A stretch of DNA of 19,402 nucleotides. It comes from Smittium mucronatum. Taxonomy: Eukaryota; Kickxellomycota; Harpellomycetes; Harpellales; Legeriomycetaceae. Under the pieces are notes generated by a model. It made no database searches, was not told the DNA's origin, and saw only the letters and a program-made list of their open reading frames with translations. Each line of letters starts with the position of its first letter. Positions within the stretch are counted from its first letter, which is position 1. The translations under genes were made by a program, and so were the position numbers. This document shows, piece after piece, positions 1 through 9,743 of the stretch. The stretch covers positions 1 to 19,402 of the forward strand of contig LSSL01006934.1 of assembly GCA_001953115.1 (NCBI GenBank), read 5' to 3'.

Positions 1-5
1 ATAGC

Positions 6-22
6 CTGTATACAATATACAG
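6..22. repeat. short perfect hairpin (7-bp stem, 3-nt loop)
   Basis: CTGTATA at 6-12 is the exact reverse complement of TATACAG at 16-22, with CAA between. It lies in a small patch of higher GC at the left edge of the window, which could be the end of a repeat that continues outside. Function unknown. Confidence 0.5.
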
Positions 23-158
23 CTCTCTGGTACTATCTGGTCAGCTTTAAGCAGCTGGCTTAGTGTCGAAATATAAAAAATGGAAATAGAAATAAACTTT
101 TTTTTTGGTAATGGAATTCAGAAATTTTATTGGCTAATTCAAATAAAAAAATCTAAAG

Positions 159-170
159 GAGAGAGAGAGG
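159..170. repeat. GA dinucleotide microsatellite
   Basis: Five to six GA units in a row, ending in AGG. A simple repeat within the purine-rich left flank. Confidence 0.7.
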
Positions 171-1937
171 TGCCAATACAAACTTAATAGTGTAAAATGA
201 TAGCTATAAAAAATAGACGAATGGTATCATGCAAACAGTCAAGGCACCAATTTATAGCCATCTATCAACGAATGCTGTAAGCTAAACACGAAAGCTTGAA
301 ATACAAACCAAAAATACTACAAATCGATTATGATTCACCATTAAATTTTAGTTTACCATCGACAAATCCTACATCTTAAAATAACATATACCAGAAGATA
401 AAAGCCCAGAAAACGATCCAATACAATAAAAGATAGGGTAAGATATTAAAAATTTATTTAATGAAAGATCATATTATGTGAAAATGACTCAAATCGAATA
501 ATAATGTAAAATAAAGTTAAAAATTGAACAATAAAAAAATAATAAAAAGGAAAATTAAGGTCAGTATCAAGAGAGAGAACGGAGTAATCGCAAATATAGG
601 ACGAATTACCTTGCGTATCTAAAGAATAATGAATTAAAATTAGAAAACAATCCCAGCAATAAAGTGTATGAATATATAATAAGAAAGTCTCAGAAGTTTT
701 TGGTAAGCAAATGTATTATCTACATGAAATATTCAGTAGCAGAACTGACATCTTATATTCATCATTCACAAAATGAGAGTAAATAATAGTAAAGTAGTTA
801 CCAAAATAAGGACAAAACAAATAGAAGGAACGGGATTTAATCAGAATCTATAACATAAGTTAGAATTAGTATAAAATTTACAAAAAGGTAGGAATACACA
901 AAGAGTAAGAAAAAAATCAGATGGTGATGCATGTAAAGTATTAATCATTAACTCAGTGTTCTATGATTTTATCATCATTTTAAAGTTAAGCAACCATAAT
1001 GAAAAGGATAATTACCTGAATATAAGATATAAAAAACCGAAAAGCAGGAGCGGAACAAATAATAAAAAAAGCTATATAAATCAATCATGGATTAACAATA
1101 AGAATAAAGAAGAAAAAAGAACAGTAAATAGAATGGAGATCAGAAACGAGGAATTCCATAGATACTTTAAGTTTGAACCACATATAACAAAAGGGCGAAA
1201 TACATCAACCAATTGAAGATTCGGGCATCAGAGTACCTTTCATCAGGAGAAATTAAATAGGAATAAAGGATAAAAAATAAATACCTTATATTAAAAACTA
1301 CACCTAAAAGAAACACTTGTCTATTAAAATATGCTTTTTATCGAAAGTAAATCGAGGCTATTTATACAAAAACCAGAAACCCATGTAAAATTTTTTTTTC
1401 AGCGAAATGCATAAAATGTGCGATGATCATAAGAAATGAATTTATACCCTTACTCTTTAGTTGTCTTTAATGTTAACATTTAAAAATAAGCGAATGATTT
1501 GTGAGTTTACTAGGGCTGAATGACACCAACGAATCAAAGACACAAGAAAAACTCAATTGAAATATCGAATGATGATTTATAAAGCAAGGCCTTTCCACCA
1601 ATGAAACATGGATGGAAGATAAGACTGAAAGAAAAAGTGTTGCACCAATAAAATTCTATAATGTGATAAAAAATAAAGAATAAGAACAGGCTTTGCAATT
1701 AGGATCGAACATTATACAGATAATTGGATGGATCAAATTGAAGACTAGTATATGGGTTGAAAGATAATCTGTATACGCCAATATACAAATCGCTTTTGAT
1801 GCTATCGAGTAGCTCAATTGATTGCTAGCGGTATCAACCATTGGATGGATTAAGGATGATAGCATACAATTTTTTTTGAGTCAGATTAAAGGTGTGGTAG
1901 ATATGAATAATTGATTTTGTTTATTGCCAGTCTGAGA

Positions 1938-2001
1938 ATATATTTTTATCCCTTTCAAAAACATTTTTTTATAAGAAAATTAAAGAATAGCTTAGTAAAT
2001 A
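1938..2001 (+). promoter_or_regulatory. putative core promoter and 5' leader of the subunit e gene
   Basis: TATA-like stretches occur at about 1938-1947 and at 1970-1975 (TATAAG), 27-64 bp before the ATG at 2002. The bases just before the start codon (AGTAAATA) are A-rich, as is usual for fungal leaders. The whole region is AT-rich, so TATA-like strings arise by chance and this call is tentative. Confidence 0.25.
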
Positions 2002-2351
2002 ATGTCGGCACCAGCAACTGGAGTAAGAAAGGTTAGTTCGTTGTTCCAGATTACACGATTTGCCGTCCTTGGTTTTGGTGTTGTATATGGTGCAGTTCAT
2101 GCTAGAACCCTCAAAAATAAGGCTGAGGAGCATGATCATCAGGTTGCTTACGATTACAAATTGAGATTAATAAAAGAAGCTAAAGAAGCTTGGGTCAAAA
2201 AGAACACTCCAGTTTCTTCGGGTTAGTATTTTTTATAATAACATATCCGGAAATTATCCATTATTCTAAAAAAATTATATTTTATCTAGGTACTTATGAT
2301 TTCGAAGATCCAAATTTCGACGCTGAATCTTGGGCTGCCTCTCTGGAATAA
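2002..2351 (+). CDS. TIM11/ATP21: mitochondrial F1Fo ATP synthase subunit e (two exons)
   Basis: Subunit e is a small single-span protein of the mitochondrial inner membrane. It sits in the Fo sector, and in yeast it drives dimerisation of ATP synthase and cristae shaping together with subunit g. Exon 1 is 2002-2221. The intron is 2222-2289 (phase 1). Exon 2 is 2290-2351 and ends in TAA, giving 93 residues, close to the 96 of S. cerevisiae. Residues about 14-33 form the membrane segment and contain the GxxxG dimerisation motif (G26-VVY-G30) typical of the family. A charged, probably helical, soluble part follows (about 36-68, with KLRLIKEAKEAW). The spliced C-terminus reads FEDPNFDAESW, matching the acidic DP.FD tail of fungal subunits e. 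Without splicing the frame stops at once, because the TAG stop lies inside the donor GTTAGT. The family assignment is firm; the start is the first ATG and fits the family length. Confidence 0.9.
2222..2289 (+). other. spliceosomal intron in the subunit e gene (68 nt, phase 1)
   Basis: The donor is GTTAGT and the acceptor is ATCTAG. A possible branch region is TTCTAAA about 20 nt before the acceptor. Removal joins G74 to the TYDFEDPNF tail in frame, which restores the conserved C-terminus of subunit e. That is the main support for these exact borders. Confidence 0.85.
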
Positions 2352-2417
2352 ATTCTCTATGTTCGCCCGATTAGTATAGAAACAAATACATTTAATTTCA
2401 ATCATTATTTGAATAAA
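2347..2417 (+). terminator. likely polyadenylation region of the subunit e gene
   Basis: AATAAA hexamers occur at 2347-2352 (overlapping the TAA stop) and at 2412-2417; a third is at 2503-2508. The second lies about 60 nt after the stop and is followed by a T-rich run, a plausible 3' end signal. In DNA this AT-rich such hexamers are common, so the exact site is uncertain. Confidence 0.35.
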
Positions 2418-3500
2418 GCCCGATCTTTTTTTTCCTTCGATAACCGAGATGCGAAGTTTCTCTATTCACACTTTTTTCCAATTTATTCAGCTTCCCATTT
2501 AAAATAAAATATTTCCTTTTTTTGTTTCCGATAAATCATTTTATTATGTTATTTGATCCTCTATCAAATAGTTTTTTATCAGTTGTGACTTAAACAATGC
2601 TTTTTGCTGCATTTCAAATCCTTCAATTAACGAATTTATTATTCGCGTCCACTTTTTGTTAAAGATCTGCTCTTTCAATAATATTTCTTAGCGACTACCA
2701 ATTAACAAGTTTTTTGGGATCGAAATTAATCTACGTTTTAGATTTTTAATGAATTAATGCTATATATCATTTTAAAGCATTTGATTTACGAAGGTTATAC
2801 GACGTGCTTGGAAGGTTTGTCGGAGTAGTTGATTTATGCTAGATGACCAAGTGGGAATATCTTTATTCGTCTATAAGGAGCTGCGATCTGCCTTTTTGCT
2901 ATTTATTTTTAATATTTTATTTAGCCAACAATTAATTCAAATATATTCCTAATAGAAACGATTATCCTATAGCTCCCACACCCGCCCATATAATTGGTAT
3001 TAGATGCAAATAATTAAATAATAATTAATTTTTGTCCAATAAGCACTACTAATTCCCATGAAAACTATAATAAAATATTTTAATACGCTGATCTCGATTA
3101 TGCGACCAATTTTGGTCTGTGGATCAAAAATAAACCAAAAACCGAAAAATAAAAATGTCGACGTGTTTCTGACCAATAGCATTGTTTTATTTATATGGTG
3201 CTAAACTAAAAAATATACCCAAACGCTGAAAATTTTTTATGGAATAAAAATTATTGGCAACGTATCGTCTATTTAACAAAAAAAATATTTTATCTGCCAG
3301 ATCGAAACTGCAGTCAGGAATTAAGAGAGCTAAATTCTCAAAAAATAGAGTCTAAGAACTAGCTGAGTTTTAGTTTCTAGTTTATTTTTTTTTGTAGATT
3401 TCATGCTCATCTTCTTTATCACACCTCCCCTCTCCTCGACCATAACCCATTTGCCCGTTCTCTCTACATTCCTGCCATACGCCTTTCCTCTCCCCTCAGT
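2352..3500. other. intergenic region between the subunit e and Pol5-like genes
   Basis: This 1.1-kb, T-rich (+ strand) stretch has no supported gene. The part at about 2795-2895 has fewer homopolymers and somewhat higher GC, but I could not match it to any tRNA, snRNA or box C/D layout. The rest holds the presumed 3' UTR of the upstream gene and the promoter of the downstream one. Confidence 0.6.
3411..3500 (+). promoter_or_regulatory. C/T-rich tract directly upstream of the Pol5-like start
   Basis: About 90 bp are dominated by C and T on the + strand (for example CACCTCCCCTCTCCTCG and CTTTCCTCTCCCCTCAG). Pyrimidine tracts just before the start codon are common around transcription starts of fungal housekeeping genes. 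The tract ends in CCCCTCAG one base before the ATG at 3501, which also resembles a 3' splice site, so the tract could instead be the end of a 5'-UTR intron. Confidence 0.4.
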
Positions 3501-6500
3501 ATGAGTTCAACCTTAGAATATTACTGGGATTTGGCCGATCTAAATCCCGAAAAACGCATAAAAGCTGCTAGACAATTATTACATGCTCTAATTAATTTTC
3601 AAAAAGCTTTCGAGCTTCAAGCTTCTGCAAATAATTCTGATGATGCTCCTAATCCTCTCCCAAAAGAAGCCAAAAAAGAGTCCGATTTGGAATTGCTCTG
3701 CGCTCCTGACGTAGGATATGCTTTAAAACGTTTAATTAAAGGTCTCACCAGCTCCCGCGATGCCGCTCGTCAGGGCTTCTCAATGGTTCTTTCTGAGCTT
3801 CTCGCCCAAACCCCTGTTATCACTACCCAGTTGGTCCTCTCCATCCTATTCAAAGTCTCTGAAATAAAATCTTCCATGACCGGCCAAGAACAAAAAGATA
3901 TGTGGTTTGGTAGACTCTTCACTTTTTTGAGTTTGGCAACTTCTGGTGTCCTCTCCAAAAGCACAACTACTAACGAGGATTTATCTAAAATTGTCGACCA
4001 GCTTGTTGAAATGTCGAATATTAAACCTTGGTTACGTGAAGCTTCCTATAACACCCTATGCCGAATTGTCCAGTCTGTAAGTCATATTTTTCTCGTATTA
4101 CTATTATATTTTTAAGTTGATCAGCTTTTATTCTTTTACTTGATTATCTATTAAATATTTTTCGATATATTCACTTTTTTATTGACTTTAAACTTTTTCT
4201 TTTTTTAAAAAAATACAGGTTGATAGCGAGGTTTTATCTTCATTTTTAATCCCTTATATTATGGATAATGTCGTTGGTGGAGATGATATCGATTCTCCTG
4301 ATAAACTCAAATTGGTCCTTTTATTAATAAAACTCTGCCCTGAATACCCTTGGTCCTCTACCTTAAAATCATGGGACTCCGGCTCAATATATTCTTATAA
4401 AAATTTGAATAAGTTGGCAAAAATTTTATCCGAAAACTCTGCCGATTCGCCTGATTCCTCTGTCTATCATCACCCTTCTGTTCATTCTGTTTGGCATGAA
4501 ATAATTGATGATTATTTCCCCACCAACTCTGAAATTAAATCTCCTGCACTCAACGTTTCATCTGACTCTTCTCCACTATCTTTCATGGATATTTGGGATG
4601 CTGTTGTGGATAAGAGCTACTTTTCTCCTAACTCTTCAATCACCCGCAAGTTTTGGGGCTTCCAACTGGCTGAGATAGCAATAGTAAAAGTCAGTCCCGA
4701 CACTGTCCCCATGCTTTTGACAAAAAATCTATTTTATACACTTATGAATATGTCTCGAATTAAAAAATCAAATTTGCATAATGTCTCTAAAAACCTCCTC
4801 CAATCCCTTACAACTCGTGCTGAATCCGACAAAATAATATCTTTAGCTCTTGTTGAAAAGCTAACTGGTCCTGGAAGCGTCCGAAACTTTGACAAAGTTA
4901 CTAGGAGCAATACTGTGTCAAATCTAATGGCTAATTTAACTCCTGAATCTTTGATCTCTTACGTCAACCACTTGGAGTTTTTGGTCCTTAATCCAAATAA
5001 ATTGTCTCTTGAATCCCAATCCACCAATGACTCAGCATCATCCTCCCCAGAAACTGTCCGAAAGAACAGGATTTGGGCACTTGACCAAATCATGAAAATC
5101 TTAAATAATGCTGAACTTCCCAGAAGCAAAAAACTATTTGATAATTCCATACAATTTTTCGTCACTAATTCATTATCATTCGCAGTCGACAAATCTTCTG
5201 AAACTCAACCTTTACTTGATCTGGAAATCATCAAAGCCCTTAGTGAGCGTCTTATTTCCCTCTTTGGAATTCTCACAAAGCTTCCAATGGGATTTGAAAA
5301 ACTGAAAGATTTTAAAGTTGGAGATAAGGAATTGCGATTGCTAGGATCCACAAGCGACGGGGATCTTTGGATATCTAAAATTTTGAACGAAATATCTTCA
5401 GTTGAAAATTCTTGTCTTAAAAAGTCTAAATCCAGCCCCCAAATGACCTTACTGTATTCTCAATCAAAACCCGAGATAAAGAAACGTAAAGAGATTGTTC
5501 AGCGAATTAATTTACTCCTCAATCCAAAAGCCGTCCGTGGCAGTACTGGAGATGAACATGACTTAAACAAGAAATCAAGGTCTATTGGTGAATTATTGTG
5601 TCTTTTATATATACAAAGCCTAGTAACCGAGTCTATTACAAGTGATCTCTTAAAAACTGGTGAAGATGTCGATGAATCCTTATTTTCTCTTCAAAACGAA
5701 GATTTGCCAGAGCTTGCTAAATCTATTGATGAATTGATGGTTTGCGCTGATCATATATTCAATAAGAAAAAGGCTTCAGAACAAGAAACCCACATCCCTG
5801 AAGAAGTTTTACTAGATCTACTGGTCAGTTTGCTAACAAGGAAAAATTCTGTTTTGAGGAACGTTATCAATAGTGTTTTTTCAGTCATATCTTCCAATAT
5901 TTCTACCACCGGGCTCGATATCTTATTTGATACAATAAAATCTCAAAACCAAAATGTTCAAATTTTGGAAGATAGCGAAGACGAACTAGATGAAATTATT
6001 GAGAATGACTCGAGTAAAACCAAAGATGATGGGTTCTTGGAAGTTGATAGTTTACTTGAAGACCGTCTTAAGAGTGCTCTTGGAGATCATTTAGCCAACA
6101 ATAATGATGAAGGTGATGACAACGAGATGGAGGATGATGATAGTAGTGATGAGGAATTATTAAACGACGAGCAAATGGAAGAGTTCGATGAAAAACTATC
6201 AGCAATCTTTAAAATAAAAAACCAAGAGAAAAAAGAAAAGGCTGAAGGCGAACAAAGTGTTATTGATTTCAAATTGCGAGTCTTGGATCTATACTCTCTT
6301 TACATCAAAAAGCAATCTAAATCCGGAAACCCACTGATATTCAAAGTTATTTCACAGCTGATACCTCTTGCACATAGATTCACCATTAGCACCAAGAATG
6401 CAAACTTGTACAGCAAGATAAGAACTTGCGTTCTATCGCTCAAAAGACCAGATATCGAAGTTTTTATCAATGGTGACGACGAATCTCAAATCAAACAATT

Positions 6501-7500
6501 GGTCGAATCAGCCATAAGTTCTCTGCAAACAGTTTTTTCTACTGCTAAAAAATCGAATGAGAAGACTGAGCTTGAAACTTATACATTTGCATGCACATTT
6601 ATTTCAAAGATTCTTGCTTCGTTATCATCCAAGCTTGGAGCCAGCTCAAACCCCAAATTGGTAGAGCAAGGAACAAATGCTCGATTGGGTCTTGAGAAGA
6701 TTTATTTTGATGCGGCAAAAGACTTTTTCGAGCGAAAAAATAGCAAACTGCAGTATTCCTTCTTTTCTCCATTGATAACTCAGTTTAAGACGGAATCGTC
6801 CAGTTTTCTTCCATTTAATGTAGCTGAAATCATATCTCGTTACAGTGACCCATCAGCGGTGGCAAATGGATTCAGACTGGCTGAAGCGTATCAGTACTAT
6901 GGAGATCTAGTTAAATGCAATATCAGTGAGTTTAAAAAGCACTTGAATGAGGGTAATGAAGGTATCATGCGTGTCGATGATTGGTTAGTTAAACTATCAG
7001 AGAACTTGGTCAAATGCGTCGATGTTTATAACAGCAGCATTGGTACAAAATCACCTAGTACTGAAGAGGAAAAATCCGCAAATGGAACCAAGAGTGTTGC
7101 TATACCCCAACAGAGATTGGTGTCGATTTTGAAGTCCTTTTATTTAGTGTTGAAGGGTTTGAAACATAGCTTGCCGCCGAATACTGATTTATTAGAATAC
7201 AAGAAATCATCAGAAACAGGGGCAGGTTTTAATAAGGCTAGCGCTGTAACCAACGGCATTCAGGTACCCGACCTTGCACCTATTTATCAGTCAATAAAAT
7301 CCTTGATCGAAAATACAAAGGGTAATAGGAATATAGGCGTGGTTTCAGTCGGCAGCTCTATTATCGGAATATTTAATAACCCAGAAGATACAAAACTTAC
7401 TAATGGGACAAAAAGAAAGCGCAAGCAGGAAAATGGATCTAAACCAGCAAAGTCAAGCAAACCTCAGCTAAAAAAAAAAAAGAAAACTAAGAAGGACTAA
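3501..7500 (+). CDS. POL5: Pol5/MYBBP1A-family nucleolar protein (two exons)
   Basis: Proteins of this family act in the nucleolus in rRNA synthesis and ribosome assembly. Despite the yeast name DNA polymerase V, they are HEAT/ARM-type alpha-helical proteins rather than classical polymerases. Exon 1 is 3501-4076 and exon 2 is 4219-7500, giving 1285 residues (S. cerevisiae Pol5 has about 1020). The N-terminus has the family signature EYYWDLADLNPEKRIKAAR (residues 5-23), which supports this start. Leucine-rich helical segments follow to about residue 770. Next comes an Asp/Glu-rich region (about 774-850) that runs into LNDEQMEEFDEKLSAIFK, a conserved stretch of the family. More helical sequence follows, and the last 30 or so residues are a Lys/Arg-rich tail (KRKRK, then runs of lysine), probably a nuclear/nucleolar localisation signal. 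The gene is convergent with the LIP2-like gene, with 103 bp between stop codons. Codon choice drifts from pyrimidine-rich in the first third to purine-rich later. Confidence 0.9.
4077..4218 (+). other. spliceosomal intron in the Pol5-like gene (142 nt, phase 0)
   Basis: The donor is GTAAGT and the acceptor is ATACAG. A possible branch sequence is TTGACTTT at about 4182-4189. Splicing joins RIVQS (ending at residue 192) to VDSEVLSSFLIPYIMDN in frame; unspliced translation stops 12 codons into the intron. The joined helix reads smoothly and continues into the 1079-codon frame starting at 4261. Confidence 0.9.
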
Positions 7501-7603
7501 GGAAAAAAAATATGAAAAAAAGAGGAAACTTTTGATATAAACTATCTTTAAATTTTATTTTACTTTTATACTATCTTTGATGTTGAAAAATAATCAACCG
7601 AAA
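7501..7603. terminator. shared 3' interval between convergent genes
   Basis: The stop codons of the Pol5-like gene (+) and the LIP2-like gene (-) face each other across 103 bp, so both 3' ends must be made here or overlap the other gene. On the minus strand AATAAA lies at 7554-7559. On the plus strand the first 20 bases are A-rich, followed by AT-rich sequence with ACTATCTTT at 7541 and again at 7570. Overlapping 3' UTRs are likely. Confidence 0.4.
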
Positions 7604-8580
7604 TTAATTTAGCGTATTTATAAAGTTATTAATGAAACTGTCAAGGCTTGGCGACAATGAATTAAGGGGGACGATTTGAGCATTAAAAGTGGCGGACAGG
7701 CAGGGTAAAAGAGTTTTAGAAACGTTAATGGGGTCAAGCAGGTCCTTGTTGAATTTATCTCGCTTAATTAAACATTCGCTATATAAAGAAGTGGCAGTTT
7801 TGCCGTGGAGGCCGCAAGGAACGATCGAATCAAATCTTTGCAAATCAGTAGTACAGTTTAATGCGATTCCATGGCTCGTGACATACTTTTGAATGTGCGT
7901 ACCCGTCGCCGCTATTTTCCTCGTTTCGGAAGCCCAAACTCCAGGGAATTCGCCGTACGTGCACGTATCGATGCCAAAAGAGTGACAAGTATCGCTAACA
8001 CCGGTTTCAAGGGCATTGACGAAGTCGCGGACTCCCAGACCGAGTTTTTTGAGATCGAGAATTGGGTATGCGACTAGTTGGCCCGGACCGTGGTACGTGA
8101 TCTCGCCGCCTCTTTTTATCTACACACAATTACATATTTTCTTTCTTTTTTTTTATCGAAAATTTATGAAAAAGAGTTTTGCAATTTAAGTCCACAAAGT
8201 CGTGTAAGGAGTGTGTTGAGGGCCCTATAAGAACTGTATTTCATGAAATATAAAAGTTGATTCACCTCATAGTACTTTGAGCCCGCATCGAGAAACGCTT
8301 TTTTTTCCTTTTCGGTTACTTTGCCGATATTTCTCCTCCCGTTGGTATATACACTTTCTGGTTCTAGTAGCAATAGTACACCGACGTTCTCATCGGCATC
8401 AAAGAAACGCTCTTTCCGGTATTCCAGACCTTTTGCATTGCTCGATCCATTGAGACCGTGTTTCCTCGAATCGATAGTTAAGGACACTAACTTATCCATT
8501 AATGCATTACATTTCAAGTAATTTATGTTTTTACCCAAGTACGAATACCCTATCCTTTTCGATATAGGGTTTAGTGACAT
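7604..8580 (-). CDS. LIP2: mitochondrial octanoyl (lipoyl) transferase, LipB/LIP2 family (two exons)
   Basis: This enzyme moves octanoate from acyl-carrier protein to the lipoyl-domain lysine of lipoate-dependent proteins, the first step of mitochondrial lipoylation; lipoate synthase then adds sulfur. Exon 1 is 8580-8266, exon 2 is 8119-7604, and the product is 276 residues. Visible motifs include an N-terminal IGYSYLG start, LLLLEPESVYTNGRRNIG (about 88-105 of exon 1's frame), then KRGGEITYHGPGQLVAYP (107-124), EFPGVW (162-167), TRKIAATG with the predicted catalytic lysine K173, SHGIALNC (187-194), and VPCGLHG with the predicted catalytic cysteine C207. Both catalytic residues are present, so it should be active. 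The fold and length fit the family. The N-terminus has basic residues but no strong classical presequence, so mitochondrial location is inferred from the family. The catalytic part of exon 2 has about 52% GC, far above the rest of the window. The exon junction YYE|IKRGGE gives the expected spacing. Confidence 0.9.
8120..8265 (-). other. spliceosomal intron in the LIP2-like gene (146 nt, phase 0)
   Basis: On the minus strand the donor is GTGAAT and the acceptor is TGTGTAG. The donor is weaker than the usual GTAAGT/GTATGT. The borders are chosen because they join E105 to the I106-KRGGEITYHGPG core without a gap. If the intron is retained, the frame stops at 8164 and the protein lacks both catalytic residues. 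Confidence 0.75.
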
Positions 8581-8685
8581 TTCGCTAACCCGTCTACCCT
8601 CTCTCTTTTTATTTTTTTTCTAAAAAAAAAAATGTATTTTGGCAGCGAAATTTAGAGAATATGCTGTTTTTTTAAAAAAAAATTT

Positions 8686-8701
8686 TATATATATATATAT
8701 A
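8686..8701. repeat. TA dinucleotide repeat upstream of the LIP2-like gene
   Basis: Eight TA units, 106-121 bp upstream of the LIP2-like ATG (minus strand). It could serve as a TATA-like promoter element for that gene, or be a simple microsatellite only. Confidence 0.5.
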
Positions 8702-8817
8702 GCTTTTTAGAAAAGTAATATCAATGATATGTGTAGCTTTACCTTGTATCTCTTTTTAAAATTTAAGTGGGGATGATAGAATATATATTTCCTTGATTTT
8801 TTTTCTAAAAAATAAAA

Positions 8818-9083
8818 ATGGACAATGCTTGGGCGCTTTTCCAACCCCCAATTCCCGTAATATTCGTATTAGAAATCAAATGGGCGAATGAAATGATGAT
8901 TAACAATCAAAGTTCGCCTTTTCAGGACCAGATCTGCATAAATAGCACCCGATTCTTCACCAATCTGCATATTCCATTGGGGGACTATTCGATAGATTAA
9001 AAAAGCTGAAGCTATTGGTAGAGCATTTAGGCCGGTTTTGTGCTTGGTTAAAAGATTCAAGCTACTAGTCCAAATAGTGAATT
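8818..9083. other. small island of balanced composition, possible gene relic
   Basis: Between the LIP2-like gene and the gene desert, about 265 bp have clearly higher GC and few homopolymers. The minus strand is open from 9081 to 8869 between two stops (including ADLVLKRRTLIVNHH); the plus strand is open from an ATG at 8818 to 9000. I recognise neither product. The minus-strand peptide has a mixed, protein-like composition unlike the Asn/Ile/Lys-rich random frames elsewhere, but it lacks an ATG and has no visible partner exon. It may be a decayed exon, a transposon fragment, or the N-terminal part of nothing at all. Confidence 0.3.
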
Positions 9084-9722
9084 ATATATTGAAATGAATT
9101 TTTGAATACAAATAAACTATTTACATATACTTTTATGAAAAAAAAAAAGACAAGAATAAACCAAAATCAATATCTTGGTGAAATTAGTCTTTTTTTTCTT
9201 GCTTATGAAATTCATTTAAAACAGTCTTAGACTGCTACAAAAGCGCGTTAAAAGAATCTTAAAAATCATAATCGACTCGTATTAAATTTATAATAATCAA
9301 AGTTGAGTGTATTAGAATCAATTTGTGTTTAAAAAATTTAAAATTAATTTTTTAAAAAAAAATCAATTTGAGTAAATTAAAACGAATTTGCAATCAAATT
9401 AGGTAAAAAAAAATTAAACTGATGATAAAAGTTTTATAGTGAATATCTGATATAAATTCTTTTCAATTTTAAAGTTTTTCTTAGTCGAAAACGTTCTTAC
9501 AATAAAATTTCGTGATAAAAAATAAAAAATAAAAAAATTAGTTGAAAACGTAGCCAATCAGAGCCAGATATATATATTCCATAGGTAATATTACTTTAAA
9601 ATTGGTAAATTTAATATTCACTGAAATTTAGTCCTAAATTAGGTTTATTCTTCGTTAAAAAAGGGACCTTTATTTGCCTCTGAAATGCTTGAATATAAGA
9701 TTTTCCAATGCAAGAATGAATT

Positions 9723-9743
9723 ATATTTTATATTTTATATTTT
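9723..9743. repeat. three tandem copies of ATATTTT
   Basis: Three exact 7-nt units in a row. A short simple repeat within the AT-rich desert; no function is implied. Confidence 0.7.

Larger units (their letters stand above)
1..2001. other. AT-rich non-coding region, left flank
   Basis: I see no convincing gene in this stretch. Short open frames exist on both strands, but their translations are low-complexity (Asn/Lys/Ile-rich) and show no family motif. The + strand is clearly purine-rich (many AAAG, GAGA and AAGGA strings), in contrast to the T-rich strand downstream of 2352. The first 70 bases are less AT-rich than what follows and hold a 7-bp hairpin (6-12 with 16-22). A short GA repeat lies at 159-170. 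The 11-mer ATTGGATGGAT occurs near 1722 and again near 1841. The last 100 bases presumably hold the promoter of the ATP synthase subunit e gene. A minus-strand spliced non-coding transcript cannot be excluded. Confidence 0.6.

Noticed and set aside
956..1216. 86-codon + strand open frame in the left flank
   Set aside because: It begins at GTG, is dominated by Asn, Lys, Ile and Arg, and shows no family motif. It is what AT- and purine-rich DNA gives by chance.
1656..1865. 69-codon minus-strand open frame
   Set aside because: No recognisable motif, no neighbouring exon, and composition like other random frames.
3000..3182. 60-codon minus-strand open frame between the first two genes
   Set aside because: Phe/Ile-rich hydrophobic sequence from T-rich DNA; it lacks support from any motif or context.
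7871..8077. 68-codon + strand open frame over the LIP2-like exon
   Set aside because: It lies antisense to the catalytic core of the LIP2-like protein and is open because that exon is GC-rich and lacks stops on both strands.
9003..9055. tRNA-like segment containing TTGGTAGAGCA
   Set aside because: It resembles a D-arm, but the D-stem has a mismatch, no 5-bp anticodon stem can be formed, and the T-arm consensus is absent. At best a degraded tRNA relic.
9419..9450. CTGATGA, as in the hammerhead ribozyme core
   Set aside because: The required GAAA after helix II is missing (GTGAATA is found instead) and no flanking helices close the core.
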